DNA from: Collinsella aerofaciens
GTDB taxonomy: Bacteria; Actinomycetota; Coriobacteriia; Coriobacteriales; Coriobacteriaceae
DNA: 64,000 nt
Assembly (NCBI RefSeq): GCF_018785265.1
Contig: NZ_WQPK01000023.1
Location: 1 to 64,000 of the forward strand
Direction of reading: 5' to 3'
The notes below the pieces were generated by a model. That model had not been told where the DNA came from, ran no database searches, and saw only the letters and a program-made list of their open reading frames with translations. Below, one piece after another: positions 42,515-50,722 of the stretch; positions within the stretch are counted from its first letter, which is position 1; each line of letters begins with the position of its first letter. A program made the position numbers and the translations under genes.

Positions 42515-43279
42515 ATGATAGGGATCGGGATCGATATCGGGTCTACGGCGGCCAAGGCTGCTGTGGTCGACGGGGAGGGTTCGGTGGCGTGGACGTGCGT
42601 GCAGCCAACCGGGTTCTCCTCGGTCGATGCTTCCGAGCGGCTGCGCGAGGCACTGGCAGCGGCTGGCTACGACGTGGCTGCCGACGACGCGCGCGTGATC
42701 GCGACTGGCTACGGCCGTGTCGCCGTGCCCTATGCGCACAAGGTCGTGACCGAGATCACCTGCCACGGCACCGGTGCCGTGCGCCTGTTTGGCGATCACG
42801 GCACGGTGATTGACGTAGGCGGCCAGGACACCAAGGTCATTCAGCTTAAAAGTGGCCGCGTGGCCAAGTTCGCCATGAACGACAAGTGCGCCGCCGGCAC
42901 GGGGCGCTTTTTGGAGATCATGGCCGACCGCCTAGGTATTTCCCAGCAACAGATGGCCGACCTGGCGCGTTCCGGCGAACCCACCAAGATCAGCAGCATG
43001 TGCACCGTGTTTGCCGAAAGCGAGGTCATCAGTCTGATCGGTCGCGGTGAGCCGCGCGAGAACATTGCGCGTGGCGTGATCGAGAGCGTGGTCTCGCGCG
43101 TGGCGACCATGGCCGGGCAGGCCGCGGGCGCCCCGTACTACCTGACCGGTGGCCTGTGCGAGAACGCCTTCGTGGTGGAGCGGTTGGGCGAGCTGCTGGG
43201 GTCGCCGGTGACCACCTCGCCCCAGGCTCGCTTTGCCGGTGCCATCGGCGCTGCCGTCCGCGCGCGGGCGCTGGTTTAA
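42515..43279 (+). CDS. Acyl-CoA dehydratase activase (HgdC/YjiL-type ATPase)
   Basis: A 254-residue ASKHA-fold ATPase that carries one [4Fe-4S] cluster and injects electrons into dehydratase or double-cubane partners. The phosphate loop GIDIGSTAAKAAVVDG is at residues 4-19. VIDVGGQDTKVIQ near 95-107, NDKCAAGTGRFLE near 117 and SSMCTVFAESEV near 153 provide the nucleotide and cluster sites (two Cys at the dimer interface). Length is normal (about 250-260). GGGAGAG precedes the ATG. It follows the two double-cubane genes and is 12 bases before the glycosyltransferase gene. Confidence 0.92.
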   Translation: MIGIGIDIGSTAAKAAVVDGEGSVAWTCVQPTGFSSVDASERLREALAAAGYDVAADDARVIATGYGRVAVPYAHKVVTEITCHGTGAVRLFGDHGTVIDVGGQDTKVIQLKSGRVAKFAMNDKCAAGTGRFLEIMADRLGISQQQMADLARSGEPTKISSMCTVFAESEVISLIGRGEPRENIARGVIESVVSRVATMAGQAAGAPYYLTGGLCENAFVVERLGELLGSPVTTSPQARFAGAIGAAVRARALV

Positions 43280-43291
43280 GGGGCCCTGTCG

Positions 43292-44518
43292 ATGCGCATC
43301 CTCAACATCTCGGCCCAAAAGCCCGACAGCACGGGCAGCGGCACGTATCTTTCGGCGCTCGTGCGCTCCCAGCTGGCAGCCGGGTGCGAGCCCGCCGTCC
43401 TCTGCGGCGCCGCCCCGGGCGACACGCAGGGCGACATCCCGACGGGCGTACCCGTCTATACCGTCGACTTCGACACCCCTGAGCTGCCCTTTCATATCTG
43501 CGGTATGTCCGATGTCATGCCTTATCCGTCCACCCGCTACCGCGATCTCACGTCTCAGATGACCTCGTCATTCGAAGACGCGTTTTGCCGCTCGATCGAG
43601 CGCGCAGTGGCCAAGTTTGAGCCCGACGTGCTGCTCTGCCACCATCTCTATCTGGTGTGCGCCCTCGCGCGCGAGCTTGTGCGCGACCGCCCCGTGTGTG
43701 CCGTCTGCCATTCGACCGATATCCGCCAGATGCGCTCGCACGGCCTTGAGCGCGAACGCGTCCTTGCGGCTGTGCGCGGGCTCGATGCCGTCTTCTCGCT
43801 CCATGCGGAGCAGGCCCAGCAGATCGTGGAGACCTATGGGGTCGACCCGGCACGCGTGCGCGTGGTGGGCACAGGCTACGACTATCACACGTTCTGCCCC
43901 GACGCCGCTGTTCCGCGTCGCGTCGACAGTCTGGTCTTTGTGGGCAAGGTCTGCGTCAAGAAGGGCGTGGCCAGCCTCCTTGAGGCCCTGGGCCTGGTGG
44001 ACCGCGGGTCGCATCCGGATCTTTCTCTCACACTGGTGGGCGGGCATGCGCACGACGATGAGTTCCAGCAGATCGAGTCTGCAGCCGCAGCGTCGACCGT
44101 TCCCGTGACGATTGCGGGGCGGGTGGACGGCGAGGAGCTCGTCCGCACGTATCGTGCGAGCGAGGTCTTTGTGCTGCCCTCGTTTTTCGAGGGCCTTCCA
44201 CTTGTCACGATCGAGGCCCTCGCCTGCGGCTGCAAGGTTGTCATGACCGAGCTTCCCGGCGTGCGCCCTTGGATGGAGGCGGCCTTGCCTGGGGCACCCG
44301 TCGCGTGGGTTGCCCCGCCCACCATGGTTGATGTCGATACACCGGACAGCCGCGACCTTCCGCGCTTCGAGCGCGACCTCGCCCAAGCCATCCAGGACGC
44401 GCTTGACGCACCTGCGCCGTGCTTCGACACCTCAGGCGTCTCTTGGGATGCCTGCTCGGAGCGTATACTAGAGACCGTTCAACGCCTGCTCGAACAGAAA
44501 GGAGGCATCGATGGCTAA
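43292..44518 (+). CDS. GT4-type glycosyltransferase overlapping selD
   Basis: A 408-residue GT-B glycosyltransferase. The N-terminal donor-side loop is STGSGTYLSALVRSQLAAG. The C-terminal half has VFVGKVCVKKGVASLLEAL and the EX7E motif in FFEGLPLVTIEALACG, the GT4 nucleotide-sugar site. No signal peptide. It starts 12 bases after the activase gene and its last 8 bases overlap the selD start, so translation is probably coupled. In the known selenoneine pathway a glycosyltransferase (SenB) and a SelD homologue (SenC) make selenosugars. Whether this enzyme does something similar is not known; SenB belongs to a different subfamily. Confidence 0.85.
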   Translation: MRILNISAQKPDSTGSGTYLSALVRSQLAAGCEPAVLCGAAPGDTQGDIPTGVPVYTVDFDTPELPFHICGMSDVMPYPSTRYRDLTSQMTSSFEDAFCRSIERAVAKFEPDVLLCHHLYLVCALARELVRDRPVCAVCHSTDIRQMRSHGLERERVLAAVRGLDAVFSLHAEQAQQIVETYGVDPARVRVVGTGYDYHTFCPDAAVPRRVDSLVFVGKVCVKKGVASLLEALGLVDRGSHPDLSLTLVGGHAHDDEFQQIESAAAASTVPVTIAGRVDGEELVRTYRASEVFVLPSFFEGLPLVTIEALACGCKVVMTELPGVRPWMEAALPGAPVAWVAPPTMVDVDTPDSRDLPRFERDLAQAIQDALDAPAPCFDTSGVSWDACSERILETVQRLLEQKGGIDG

Positions 44519-45560
44519 CGATCAGATTCGTCTGACGCAGATGACGGCCGCCTCGGGTTGAGCCGCCAAGCTGGCTCCCGGAGCCCTTGCCCAGGTCCTG
44601 GGTGAGCTACCCAACGTTCCCAACGAGCGCCTGCTCATCGGGTTCGATACCGCTGACGATGCGAGTGTCTTCAAGGTGGGGGAGAACCTGGGCCTCGTGC
44701 AGTCCGTCGACTTCTTCCCACCCATGGTGGACGACCCCTTCCTCTTTGGCCAGATCGCCGCCGCAAACTCGCTGTCGGACATCTACGCCATGGGCGGGCG
44801 ACCGAGCCATGCCATGAACCTGCTCTGCATCCCCAGCTGCCTAGGGGTGGAGGTGGCCGGTCAGATCTTGGCGGGCGGCGCCGACAAGTGCGTCGAGGCG
44901 GGCTGCACCATCGCGGGCGGCCACACCATCAACGACGATGAGCCCAAGTACGGCCTGTCCGTCTCGGGTTTTGTGCGGCTCGACCGCATGCTTGCCAACG
45001 GTGGGGCGCGCCCGGGTGATGTACTGCTGCTCACCAAGCCGGTGGGCTCGGGCATCATCACTACCGCTATCAAGGGCGAGCTCCTCGAGGAGGCAGATGC
45101 CTTTGCGCTTTTCGACTCGATGCGCACGCTCAACGAGGCCCCGATTCGTCTTGCGAGCGACCTGGAGCTTCACGGCTGTACCGACATCACGGGCTTCGGC
45201 CTGATCGGGCACGCTTGCGAGATGGCCGAGGCGTCCGGTGCCCAGGTGGTGGTTGAGGGCCACGCGGTGCCGCTCTTTGACCAGGTGCTCGAGATGGCGC
45301 GCTTGGGCATCATCCCGGCGGGCGCTTACCGCAACCGTGACTTCTTCGGTCCGCGTGTGCAGATCGAAGAGGGTCTTGCCGGCGGCCTTGAGGATGCGCT
45401 CTTAGACCCGCAGACCTCGGGCGGCCTTCTGCTCGCCCTGCCCGAGCGCGATGCCCACGAACTCATGATTCGCATGGAGGCCGAAGGTCGTCTCTGCTGC
45501 CGCGTGGGATCTGTCCGCGCAGCTCAGAAGGGCGGGCCCGCGGTGCGCGTGCTGCCGTAG
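44511..45560 (+). CDS. selD: Selenophosphate synthetase, selenocysteine-containing (in-frame TGA)
   Basis: A 349-residue enzyme making selenophosphate from selenide and ATP, the Se donor for selenocysteine. The ATG at 44511 has AAAGGAGG five bases upstream. The catalytic position in the N-terminal SG[C/U]xxK motif is encoded by TGA (44559-44561, residue 17), reading SGUAAK. After it the frame continues without interruption through DTADDASVF, FFPPMVDDPFLFGQIAAANSLSDIYAMGG and GGHTINDDEPKYG, all typical of SelD. An ordinary gene finder would truncate the start to 44676. The gene overlaps the glycosyltransferase and precedes yedF. Confidence 0.95.
44573..44585 (+). promoter_or_regulatory. Candidate bacterial SECIS hairpin in selD
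   Basis: GGCTC (44573-44577) pairs with GAGCC (44581-44585) across a 3-nt loop. It begins 11 bases after the TGA, the spacing seen in known bacterial SECIS elements. The loop is shorter than usual. Confidence 0.5.
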
Positions 45561-45622
45561 CCCCGCCCCTGTAACGTCAGTCTTTCGGCCGTCCCTGCGA
45601 CCGAACAACGAAAGGATTCATT

Positions 45623-46249
45623 ATGTCTACCAAAATTGAAGTCAATGCCATGGGCGATGCCTGCCCGCTGCCCGTCGTCAAGACGCTTAAGGCACTCAAA
45701 CAGCTTGATGGCGAGGGCGCTGTGGTGACCTCGGTCGACAACGAGACCGCCGTCAAGAACATCTCCAAGATGGCGCAGGAGAAGGGCTGCGCAGCCTCGG
45801 TTGAGAAGGTTTCTGATGCCGAGTGGCACGTGACCGTGGCGACCTCTGGCGCCGTTGCCGTGGCCGATCCCGAGCAGGATGGTGCTGCCTTCTGTGGTGC
45901 CAGCGCCGGCAAGGGCAAACTCGTCGTTTCCGTCTACACCGATTGCATGGGCCGTGGCGACGACGAGCTGGGCCGCAAGCTCATGAAGGCGTTTATCTTT
46001 GCCGTGACGCAGCAGGAGGAGCTGCCCGCGACCATGCTGTTCTACAACGGCGGCGCCAAGCTCACCGTCGAGGGCTCTCCGGTGCTCGACGACCTGAAGG
46101 GTCTGGCGGAGCAGGGTGTCGAGATTCTCACCTGCGGTACCTGCCTCGACCACTTTGGCATTAAAGACCAGCTTGCGGTGGGCGAGGTCACCAACATGTA
46201 CGTGATCGTGGAAAAGATGGAGCAGGCCGTGCGCGTCGTGCGCCCGTAG
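45623..46249 (+). CDS. yedF: Sulfurtransferase-like selenium metabolism protein YedF
   Basis: A 208-residue two-domain protein of the TIGR03527 type, found with selD in selenium-using bacteria. Residues 1-75 form a TusA-like domain with the MGDACPLPVVKTLKAL motif, whose Cys could carry persulfide or perselenide. Residues about 95-208 form a DsrE/DsrF-like domain with YTDCMGRGDDELG and a second Cys pair CGTC near 172. GAAAGG precedes the ATG. It lies 62 bases after selD in the same operon. A role in delivering selenium to SelD is assumed from genomic association. Confidence 0.92.
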   Translation: MSTKIEVNAMGDACPLPVVKTLKALKQLDGEGAVVTSVDNETAVKNISKMAQEKGCAASVEKVSDAEWHVTVATSGAVAVADPEQDGAAFCGASAGKGKLVVSVYTDCMGRGDDELGRKLMKAFIFAVTQQEELPATMLFYNGGAKLTVEGSPVLDDLKGLAEQGVEILTCGTCLDHFGIKDQLAVGEVTNMYVIVEKMEQAVRVVRP

Positions 46250-46268
46250 CGTATTGGTTGGAGTCGAC

Positions 46269-46520
46269 ATGAGGGAGAAGCGCCCGGCGCTTGTCATCAC
46301 GTTTCCCACCACGGCTGCCGCCATGGGTTGCGAGTCCCTGTGCATCGAGCGCGGCCTTCCCGGGCGAACGATTCCCGTGCCCGGGGAGGTCGCTGCCGGT
46401 TGCGGTCTGGCGTGGAAGGCGCTGCCTTCGGATGAGGGGTTGCTGCGCGGCGAGCTTGCCGCGGAGGGCGTCCCCACCGAGGGCTTTACGGTGATCGACA
46501 TGTGGGAGGTCGTGCGATGA
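46269..46520 (+). CDS. DUF3343 family putative Se/S carrier protein
   Basis: An 83-residue soluble protein of the DUF3343 group, which is often encoded beside selenium genes. The sequence starts LVITFPTTAAAMGCESLC and continues GLPGRTIPVPGEVAAGCGLAWK, giving three cysteines that could bind a chalcogen. GGAG precedes the ATG at 46269. The stop codon overlaps the next ATG (ATGA at 46517-46520), so translation is coupled to the class V aminotransferase gene. Specific function not demonstrated. Confidence 0.85.
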   Translation: MREKRPALVITFPTTAAAMGCESLCIERGLPGRTIPVPGEVAAGCGLAWKALPSDEGLLRGELAAEGVPTEGFTVIDMWEVVR

Positions 46521-47656
46521 TCTACCTGGATAACGCGGCGACGACCATGCACAAGCCGCAGACGGTGATCGATGCCGTGGCGCAGGCGATGTGCTCGCTC
46601 GGCAATGCCGGTCGCGGCGCCACGTCGGGTGCGCTCGATGCGGCGCGTACCATCCACGGCTGCCGCACTAAGCTCGCGCGCCTGTTGGGCTGCCCGCGGG
46701 CTGACCATGTGTGCTTTACGCCTAACTCAACGGCGGCGCTCAACACGGCCATTAACGGCGTGGTGCGCCCCGGCGACCGTGTGGTCACGACGGTGCTTGA
46801 GCACAACTCCGTGCTGCGTCCGCTCAACCGCCTGGCCGCGGAGCAGGGCGTGGCCGTTGAGCATGCGGGCTGTGACGCGAACGGCGTGCTCGACTATGAC
46901 GAGCTCGAGCAGCTGGTCACGCCGGGCACGCGTGTCGTGGTGGTGACGCACGCCTCCAATGTGACCGGCAACTCGGTCGACATTGCGCGCGTGGCCGCCA
47001 TGGCCCATGCGGCCGGCGCGCTTGTGATCGTCGATGCCTCGCAGTCTGCCGGCACGGCGCATATCGATATGCAGGCCATGGGGCTCGACGTCGTGTGCTT
47101 TACCGGTCACAAGGGGCTCATGGGACCCCAGGGCACTGGCGGCCTGGCCGTGGCGGAGGGCATTGACGTGGCTCCGTGGGCCATGGGCGGCACGGGCGTG
47201 CACAGCTTCGATGTGCTGCAGCCGCTTGGGTGGCCCACGCGCCTTGAGGCGGGCACGCTCAACGGCCACGGTATCGCCGGTCTTTCCGCCGGCCTCGACT
47301 TTATCGGGACCCAGGGTGGGGTCGAGGCGATTGCTGCCCACGAGCGTGCGCTCGCTGATCGCTTCCTTGCCGGTGTGCGCAAGATTCCGGGGATTAAGCT
47401 CTACGGTGCGTTTGACCAGCCCGTGCGCTCTGCGATCGTGTCGCTCAACGTGGGCGATATCGATTCGGCCGAGATCTCGGATGCACTCATGCAAGGGTGG
47501 GGGATTGCGACGCGCCCCGGCGCCCATTGCGCCCCGCTCATGCACCGTGCGCTGGGGACCGAGCGCCAGGGCGTCGTCCGCTTCTCGTTTGGGTATTTCA
47601 ACACGAACGAGGAAGTCGATACCGCGATTGACGCTTTGCGCGATTTAGCCTGCTAA
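46517..47656 (+). CDS. Class V aminotransferase, cysteine desulfurase/selenocysteine lyase-like
   Basis: A 379-residue PLP enzyme of the cysteine desulfurase family (subgroup related to TIGR01977). MIYLDNAATTMHKP opens the protein. The PLP lysine is in CFTGHKGLMGPQG near residue 200, and the catalytic Cys in ATRPGAHCAPLMH near 340. It would release sulfur or selenium from cysteine or selenocysteine. GGAGG is seven bases before the ATG, which overlaps the DUF3343 stop. Placement at the end of the selD operon suggests selenium supply. A hairpin with TTTT follows. Confidence 0.9.
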   Translation: MIYLDNAATTMHKPQTVIDAVAQAMCSLGNAGRGATSGALDAARTIHGCRTKLARLLGCPRADHVCFTPNSTAALNTAINGVVRPGDRVVTTVLEHNSVLRPLNRLAAEQGVAVEHAGCDANGVLDYDELEQLVTPGTRVVVVTHASNVTGNSVDIARVAAMAHAAGALVIVDASQSAGTAHIDMQAMGLDVVCFTGHKGLMGPQGTGGLAVAEGIDVAPWAMGGTGVHSFDVLQPLGWPTRLEAGTLNGHGIAGLSAGLDFIGTQGGVEAIAAHERALADRFLAGVRKIPGIKLYGAFDQPVRSAIVSLNVGDIDSAEISDALMQGWGIATRPGAHCAPLMHRALGTERQGVVRFSFGYFNTNEEVDTAIDALRDLAC

Positions 47657-47670
47657 AGCGTATATACTTG

Positions 47671-47699
47671 CGGGACGGGTCTTTTGCCCGTTCCGTTTT
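47671..47699 (+). terminator. Terminator of the selD operon
   Basis: A 9-bp stem (47671-47679 with 47687-47695, one G-T pair), 7-nt loop and TTTTA. Confidence 0.8.
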
Positions 47700-47723
47700 A
47701 GTTTCGACCCGAAAGGTGGTCCC

Positions 47724-49082
47724 ATGGCTTCATCCGCCTCGCGCGGTCTGCGCTCCGACCATGTTGTCACCGTCGGCATCGCCCTGTTCTCGATGCTCTT
47801 TGGCGCTGGCAACCTCATTATTCCGCCGTTGCTGGCGCTGCAGGCAGGTTCTGCCACGCCGGTCGCCATGCTTGGCTTTCTCATCGCCGCCATCGGCCTG
47901 CCCGTTATGGGCTTTATCGCCGTGGCGCTTGCCGGAACGGCACGCGAGCTTGCCGGCCGCGTGCATCCTAAGTTTGGCGAATTCTTCGTTGCGGCGGTCT
48001 ACCTGGCCATCGGTCCGTGCCTGGCTATTCCGCGCACGAGCTCCACGGCCTTCGAGATGCTGGTGCCGCTGCTGCCAGAGGGCGTTTCGCTCGGCACGGC
48101 TCGCCTGGTCTTTGCCATCGGGTTCTTCGTCGTCGCGTTTGCGCTCACGCTACGCCCGGGTGTCATCACACGCGTACTCGGTCGCATTACGGGCCCTGCG
48201 CTCATTGCGCTCATCGTGCTGGTCGTTGGTGCTGCCGTGATCTCGCCGCTGGGACCGGCTGCCGCGCCTCAGGCTCCCTACGATGCCGGTGCTGCCGTGC
48301 AGGGCTTTTTGACCGGCTACCAGACCATGGACCTGCTCGCGTCTCTCGCCTTTGGCATCATCATCGCCGAGACCATCCACGAGTTGGGCGTTACCGATGA
48401 CAAGCGCGTGGCCTTCGAGATTTCGCGTTCCGGAGTGATCGCCGGCGTGCTCATGGCCATCATCTACTGCGGCTTGGGCCTTGCCGGTATGCAGCTCGGC
48501 ACCGTGATGCCCGATGCCACCAACGGCGCCGCCATCCTCGCCCGTTCGGCCTCTATGCATTTTGGGCTTGCCGGCACGGTCGTGGTCTTTGCGATCTTTT
48601 TCCTCGCCTGCATGAACGTGTGCATCGGCCTTATCAGCTGCTGCTCGCGCTACTTCTGCGAGACGTATGTGGTTAAAGGGGGAGCGGAGGCTTCCGAGGA
48701 GGCCATGCGCCGTCCCTTTGCGGTTCTCGCCTTTGTGTTCGCAGCGTTTTCGTGCGTGCTCTCCAACGTTGGCCTCGACATGATCCTCATGTTCTCGGTG
48801 CCCATGCTCAATGCCTTGTATCCCGTCGCCATCGTGCTGGTGCTTATGGGCCTGGTGCACGGTTTTTGCGACGCGCATCCGCAGGTGTGGGTTTGGGTCG
48901 GCGGCGTTGTCGCGGTGCAGAGCGTGATCATGTCGGTCCGCGATGCGTTCTTTGCTGGTGCGTGGCTGCCGTTCGATGCGTTACCGCTGGCAGATATCGG
49001 TGCTGCGTGGGCACCGGTTGCTGTGGTGGCGTTTGTGATCGGCCTGGTTCATAGCCAGTTTGTCGCACATTCGAGGAGCTAG
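47724..49082 (+). CDS. brnQ: Branched-chain amino acid transport system II carrier protein
   Basis: A 452-residue LIVCS-family cation symporter for leucine, isoleucine and valine with about twelve membrane helices. Family features are the N-terminal LFSMLFGAGNLIIPPLLALQAG, GLPVMGFIAVAL, and the AIPRTSSTAFEM and GYQTMDLLASLAFGIII blocks. Length is normal. GAAAGG precedes the ATG. It follows the selenium operon terminator and precedes the tRNA promoter, so it is probably monocistronic. Confidence 0.93.
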   Translation: MASSASRGLRSDHVVTVGIALFSMLFGAGNLIIPPLLALQAGSATPVAMLGFLIAAIGLPVMGFIAVALAGTARELAGRVHPKFGEFFVAAVYLAIGPCLAIPRTSSTAFEMLVPLLPEGVSLGTARLVFAIGFFVVAFALTLRPGVITRVLGRITGPALIALIVLVVGAAVISPLGPAAAPQAPYDAGAAVQGFLTGYQTMDLLASLAFGIIIAETIHELGVTDDKRVAFEISRSGVIAGVLMAIIYCGLGLAGMQLGTVMPDATNGAAILARSASMHFGLAGTVVVFAIFFLACMNVCIGLISCCSRYFCETYVVKGGAEASEEAMRRPFAVLAFVFAAFSCVLSNVGLDMILMFSVPMLNALYPVAIVLVLMGLVHGFCDAHPQVWVWVGGVVAVQSVIMSVRDAFFAGAWLPFDALPLADIGAAWAPVAVVAFVIGLVHSQFVAHSRS

Positions 49083-49093
49083 GGTTTCTGCGC

Positions 49094-49122
49094 TTGCACA
49101 GGCGGGGAGTCTCCCCTATAAT
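49094..49122 (+). promoter_or_regulatory. Promoter of the tRNA pair
   Basis: TTGCAC (49094-49099) and a perfect TATAAT (49117-49122) are 17 bases apart, about 50 bases before tRNA-Pro. Confidence 0.65.
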
Positions 49123-49173
49123 TTCCTTCGCTTTGGGACACGCAGGGTTTAGACCTTAGCTGCTCAACACCTT

Positions 49174-49250
49174 CGGGACGTGGCGCAGTTTGGTAGCGCG
49201 CCTGCTTTGGGAGCAGGATGTCGCAGGTTCAAATCCTGTCGTCCCGACCA
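49174..49250 (+). tRNA. tRNA-Pro (anticodon TGG)
   Basis: A 77-nt cloverleaf: acceptor CGGGACG/CGTCCCG, D-loop AGTTTGGTAG, anticodon stem CCTGC/GCAGG with loop TTTGGGA, T-arm GCAGGTTCAAATCCTGT, and an encoded ACCA end. Confidence 0.97.
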
Positions 49251-49256
49251 TATCTT

Positions 49257-49330
49257 GCGGGCGTAGTTCAATGGTAGAACCCCAGCCTTCCAAGCTGATG
49301 ACGCGGGTTCGATTCCCGTCGCCCGCTCCA
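49257..49330 (+). tRNA. tRNA-Gly (anticodon TCC)
   Basis: A 74-nt cloverleaf: acceptor GCGGGCG/CGCCCGC, D-loop TTCAATGGTAG, anticodon stem CAGC/GCTG with loop CTTCCAA, T-arm GCGGGTTCGATTCCCGT and an encoded TCCA end. It lies 6 bases after tRNA-Pro and is co-transcribed. Confidence 0.97.
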
Positions 49331-49341
49331 TAAGATAGATG

Positions 49342-49378
49342 AATGGCTCTGGTTCCTTTTGGGACCAGAGCCATTTTC
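49342..49378 (+). terminator. tRNA operon terminator
   Basis: A 12-bp stem (49342-49353 with 49364-49375), 10-nt loop, then TTTC. Confidence 0.8.
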
Positions 49379-49409
49379 ATATACATGCCGGGGACCCCAC
49401 ATCCCCTCC

Positions 49410-49480
49410 TAAGTTGCGGTGAAATAGTCCCTGGATTAGCCGCAAAAGCTGTTATCCAGGAACTATTTCACCGCAACTTA
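49410..49480. repeat. Dispersed palindromic repeat, copy 4
   Basis: Arms 49410-49436 and 49454-49480 pair over 27 bp with one mismatch around a 17-nt loop. The inner segment GTCCCTGGAT is specific to this copy. It lies between the tRNA operon and the 3' end of the AbiEi-like gene. Confidence 0.9.
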
Positions 49481-49541
49481 TTGAGGCCGAGCGGGCTGGG
49501 TCGATGATGGGTTCTGTTGTCGAGAAGATGAAGACAGCCGG

Positions 49542-50537
49542 TCAGGAGTCTGCGTAGGGTTTTGTGGTTGGTATACCGTAGCCGCGCATCATGGAGCCGA
49601 ACGCTTTGACATCGTAGGTGTCTGAGAGCTTGAAATGAATGACGTTGTGGCCCATGGCACGCAGGTTCGTGTCGCGCATGAGGGCAGCTCGATAGGTTTT
49701 TGCCGCAGTATGTTCCGGATCATTTTGGGCATCGTCCTCAAACTTGCCTAGTCCATGCAGCTCAGCCAGCATCCATGAGCCGTTTGGCATCTGCCAGCCG
49801 TAATCTGCCAAATAATAGCCGGCGTTTCCCGGTCGAGTGATTTCAACCTGAAGTTCGGGAGCGGCAACTCCCGCCAGAATCATTGCCGCCCGTGCTTCGG
49901 ATTCTCCACCGTTATCCGATCTGCCATCCATGTGTTCAAAAACGTCAAATGCGCGCGCGATGCCGTGCAGTCCGCGGCAGTTCGTTTGTGCATATGCACG
50001 CAATTCTTCACGCTCGACACCGTACTCACGAGCCAACCCGTCGACATAGCCTAGTGCATATCGAAAAGCGTTAGTTCGGGCGATGTCGACCACCGTGCGA
50101 TATGGATTCGTTAACGTAAAAGGACCGAGCTGCCATACGTCGCCCGGCCGCCAGCGTCGGTATTCAACGAATTCGTACATATCGCGTCTGGTGGAACGCG
50201 GCAACAGCACTTGCACCTTGTCGAGAAGCGAATATGCAGAACCGATGCCATAGAGCAGTGCCGCCGTTGCTCCACAAAACACGGCATTCGGTTCAACGAC
50301 CGCAATAGCGGATGCCAATTGAAAGATGCGATCTTCGACGCCGAGGTCATTCCAATACGCGGGATCAGCGTAGACATGGTTGTAGAGTCGAATAATCATC
50401 TCTTTTTGCATGAGCGCGTAGGCACAGCGTTCATCCCATTTTTTGGTAGCTACAAACAGGTGCCCGCCATGATGGGCCTCGAATAACCGGAAGAATAGCT
50501 CTAATTGCGGTTTGGTACAGCGTTTATCATGACTCAT
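49542..50537 (-). CDS. AbiEi-like protein with C-terminal DUF559/Vsr-like region
   Basis: A 331-residue protein resembling the AbiEi-type antitoxin/regulator group. The N-terminal 60 residues (QLELFFRLFEAHHGGHLFVA, then ALMQKEMIIRLYNHVYADP) look like the winged-helix domain that precedes AbiEi antitoxins. The C-terminal part, ESEARAAMILAG followed by QVEITRPGNAGYYLADYGW and AELHG, matches the layout of DUF559-type endonuclease-like folds. No AbiEii nucleotidyltransferase is adjacent. The ATG at 50537 has GGGG upstream; 50549 is an alternative. Base composition is lower in GC than neighbours, which fits horizontal origin. It is flanked by two copies of the palindrome. Confidence 0.65.
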   Translation of the reverse strand: MSHDKRCTKPQLELFFRLFEAHHGGHLFVATKKWDERCAYALMQKEMIIRLYNHVYADPAYWNDLGVEDRIFQLASAIAVVEPNAVFCGATAALLYGIGSAYSLLDKVQVLLPRSTRRDMYEFVEYRRWRPGDVWQLGPFTLTNPYRTVVDIARTNAFRYALGYVDGLAREYGVEREELRAYAQTNCRGLHGIARAFDVFEHMDGRSDNGGESEARAAMILAGVAAPELQVEITRPGNAGYYLADYGWQMPNGSWMLAELHGLGKFEDDAQNDPEHTAAKTYRAALMRDTNLRAMGHNVIHFKLSDTYDVKAFGSMMRGYGIPTTKPYADS

Positions 50538-50598
50538 TTTCGACCCCATGGTCTCGAGGGGGAGTGAATGACACTACGCTATCCCATATTTGGCCCGC

Positions 50599-50643
50599 CT
50601 GACCTTGCCATGAACTGACCAAAAGCTTGACGGGGCAGGTCAG
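50599..50643. other. Inverted repeat upstream of the AbiEi-like gene
   Basis: CTGACCTTGCC (50599-50609) can pair with GGGCAGGTCAG (50633-50643) with one bulge. It lies about 60 bases upstream of the AbiEi-like start and could be an operator or terminator. The remaining gap to 50722 shows nothing else. Confidence 0.4.
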
Positions 50644-50722
50644 AGTCATGAGTCGTAGCCAAACATATCGGCAAACGGTTGATTAGTGCCCCTCGGCGGC
50701 ACTAAAAACCACCCTTACAGAA

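Noticed and set aside
44676..45560. SelD starting at the ATG after the TGA
   Set aside because: This would remove the catalytic motif and glycine-rich loop; the upstream frame with TGA matches SelD and has AAAGGAGG.
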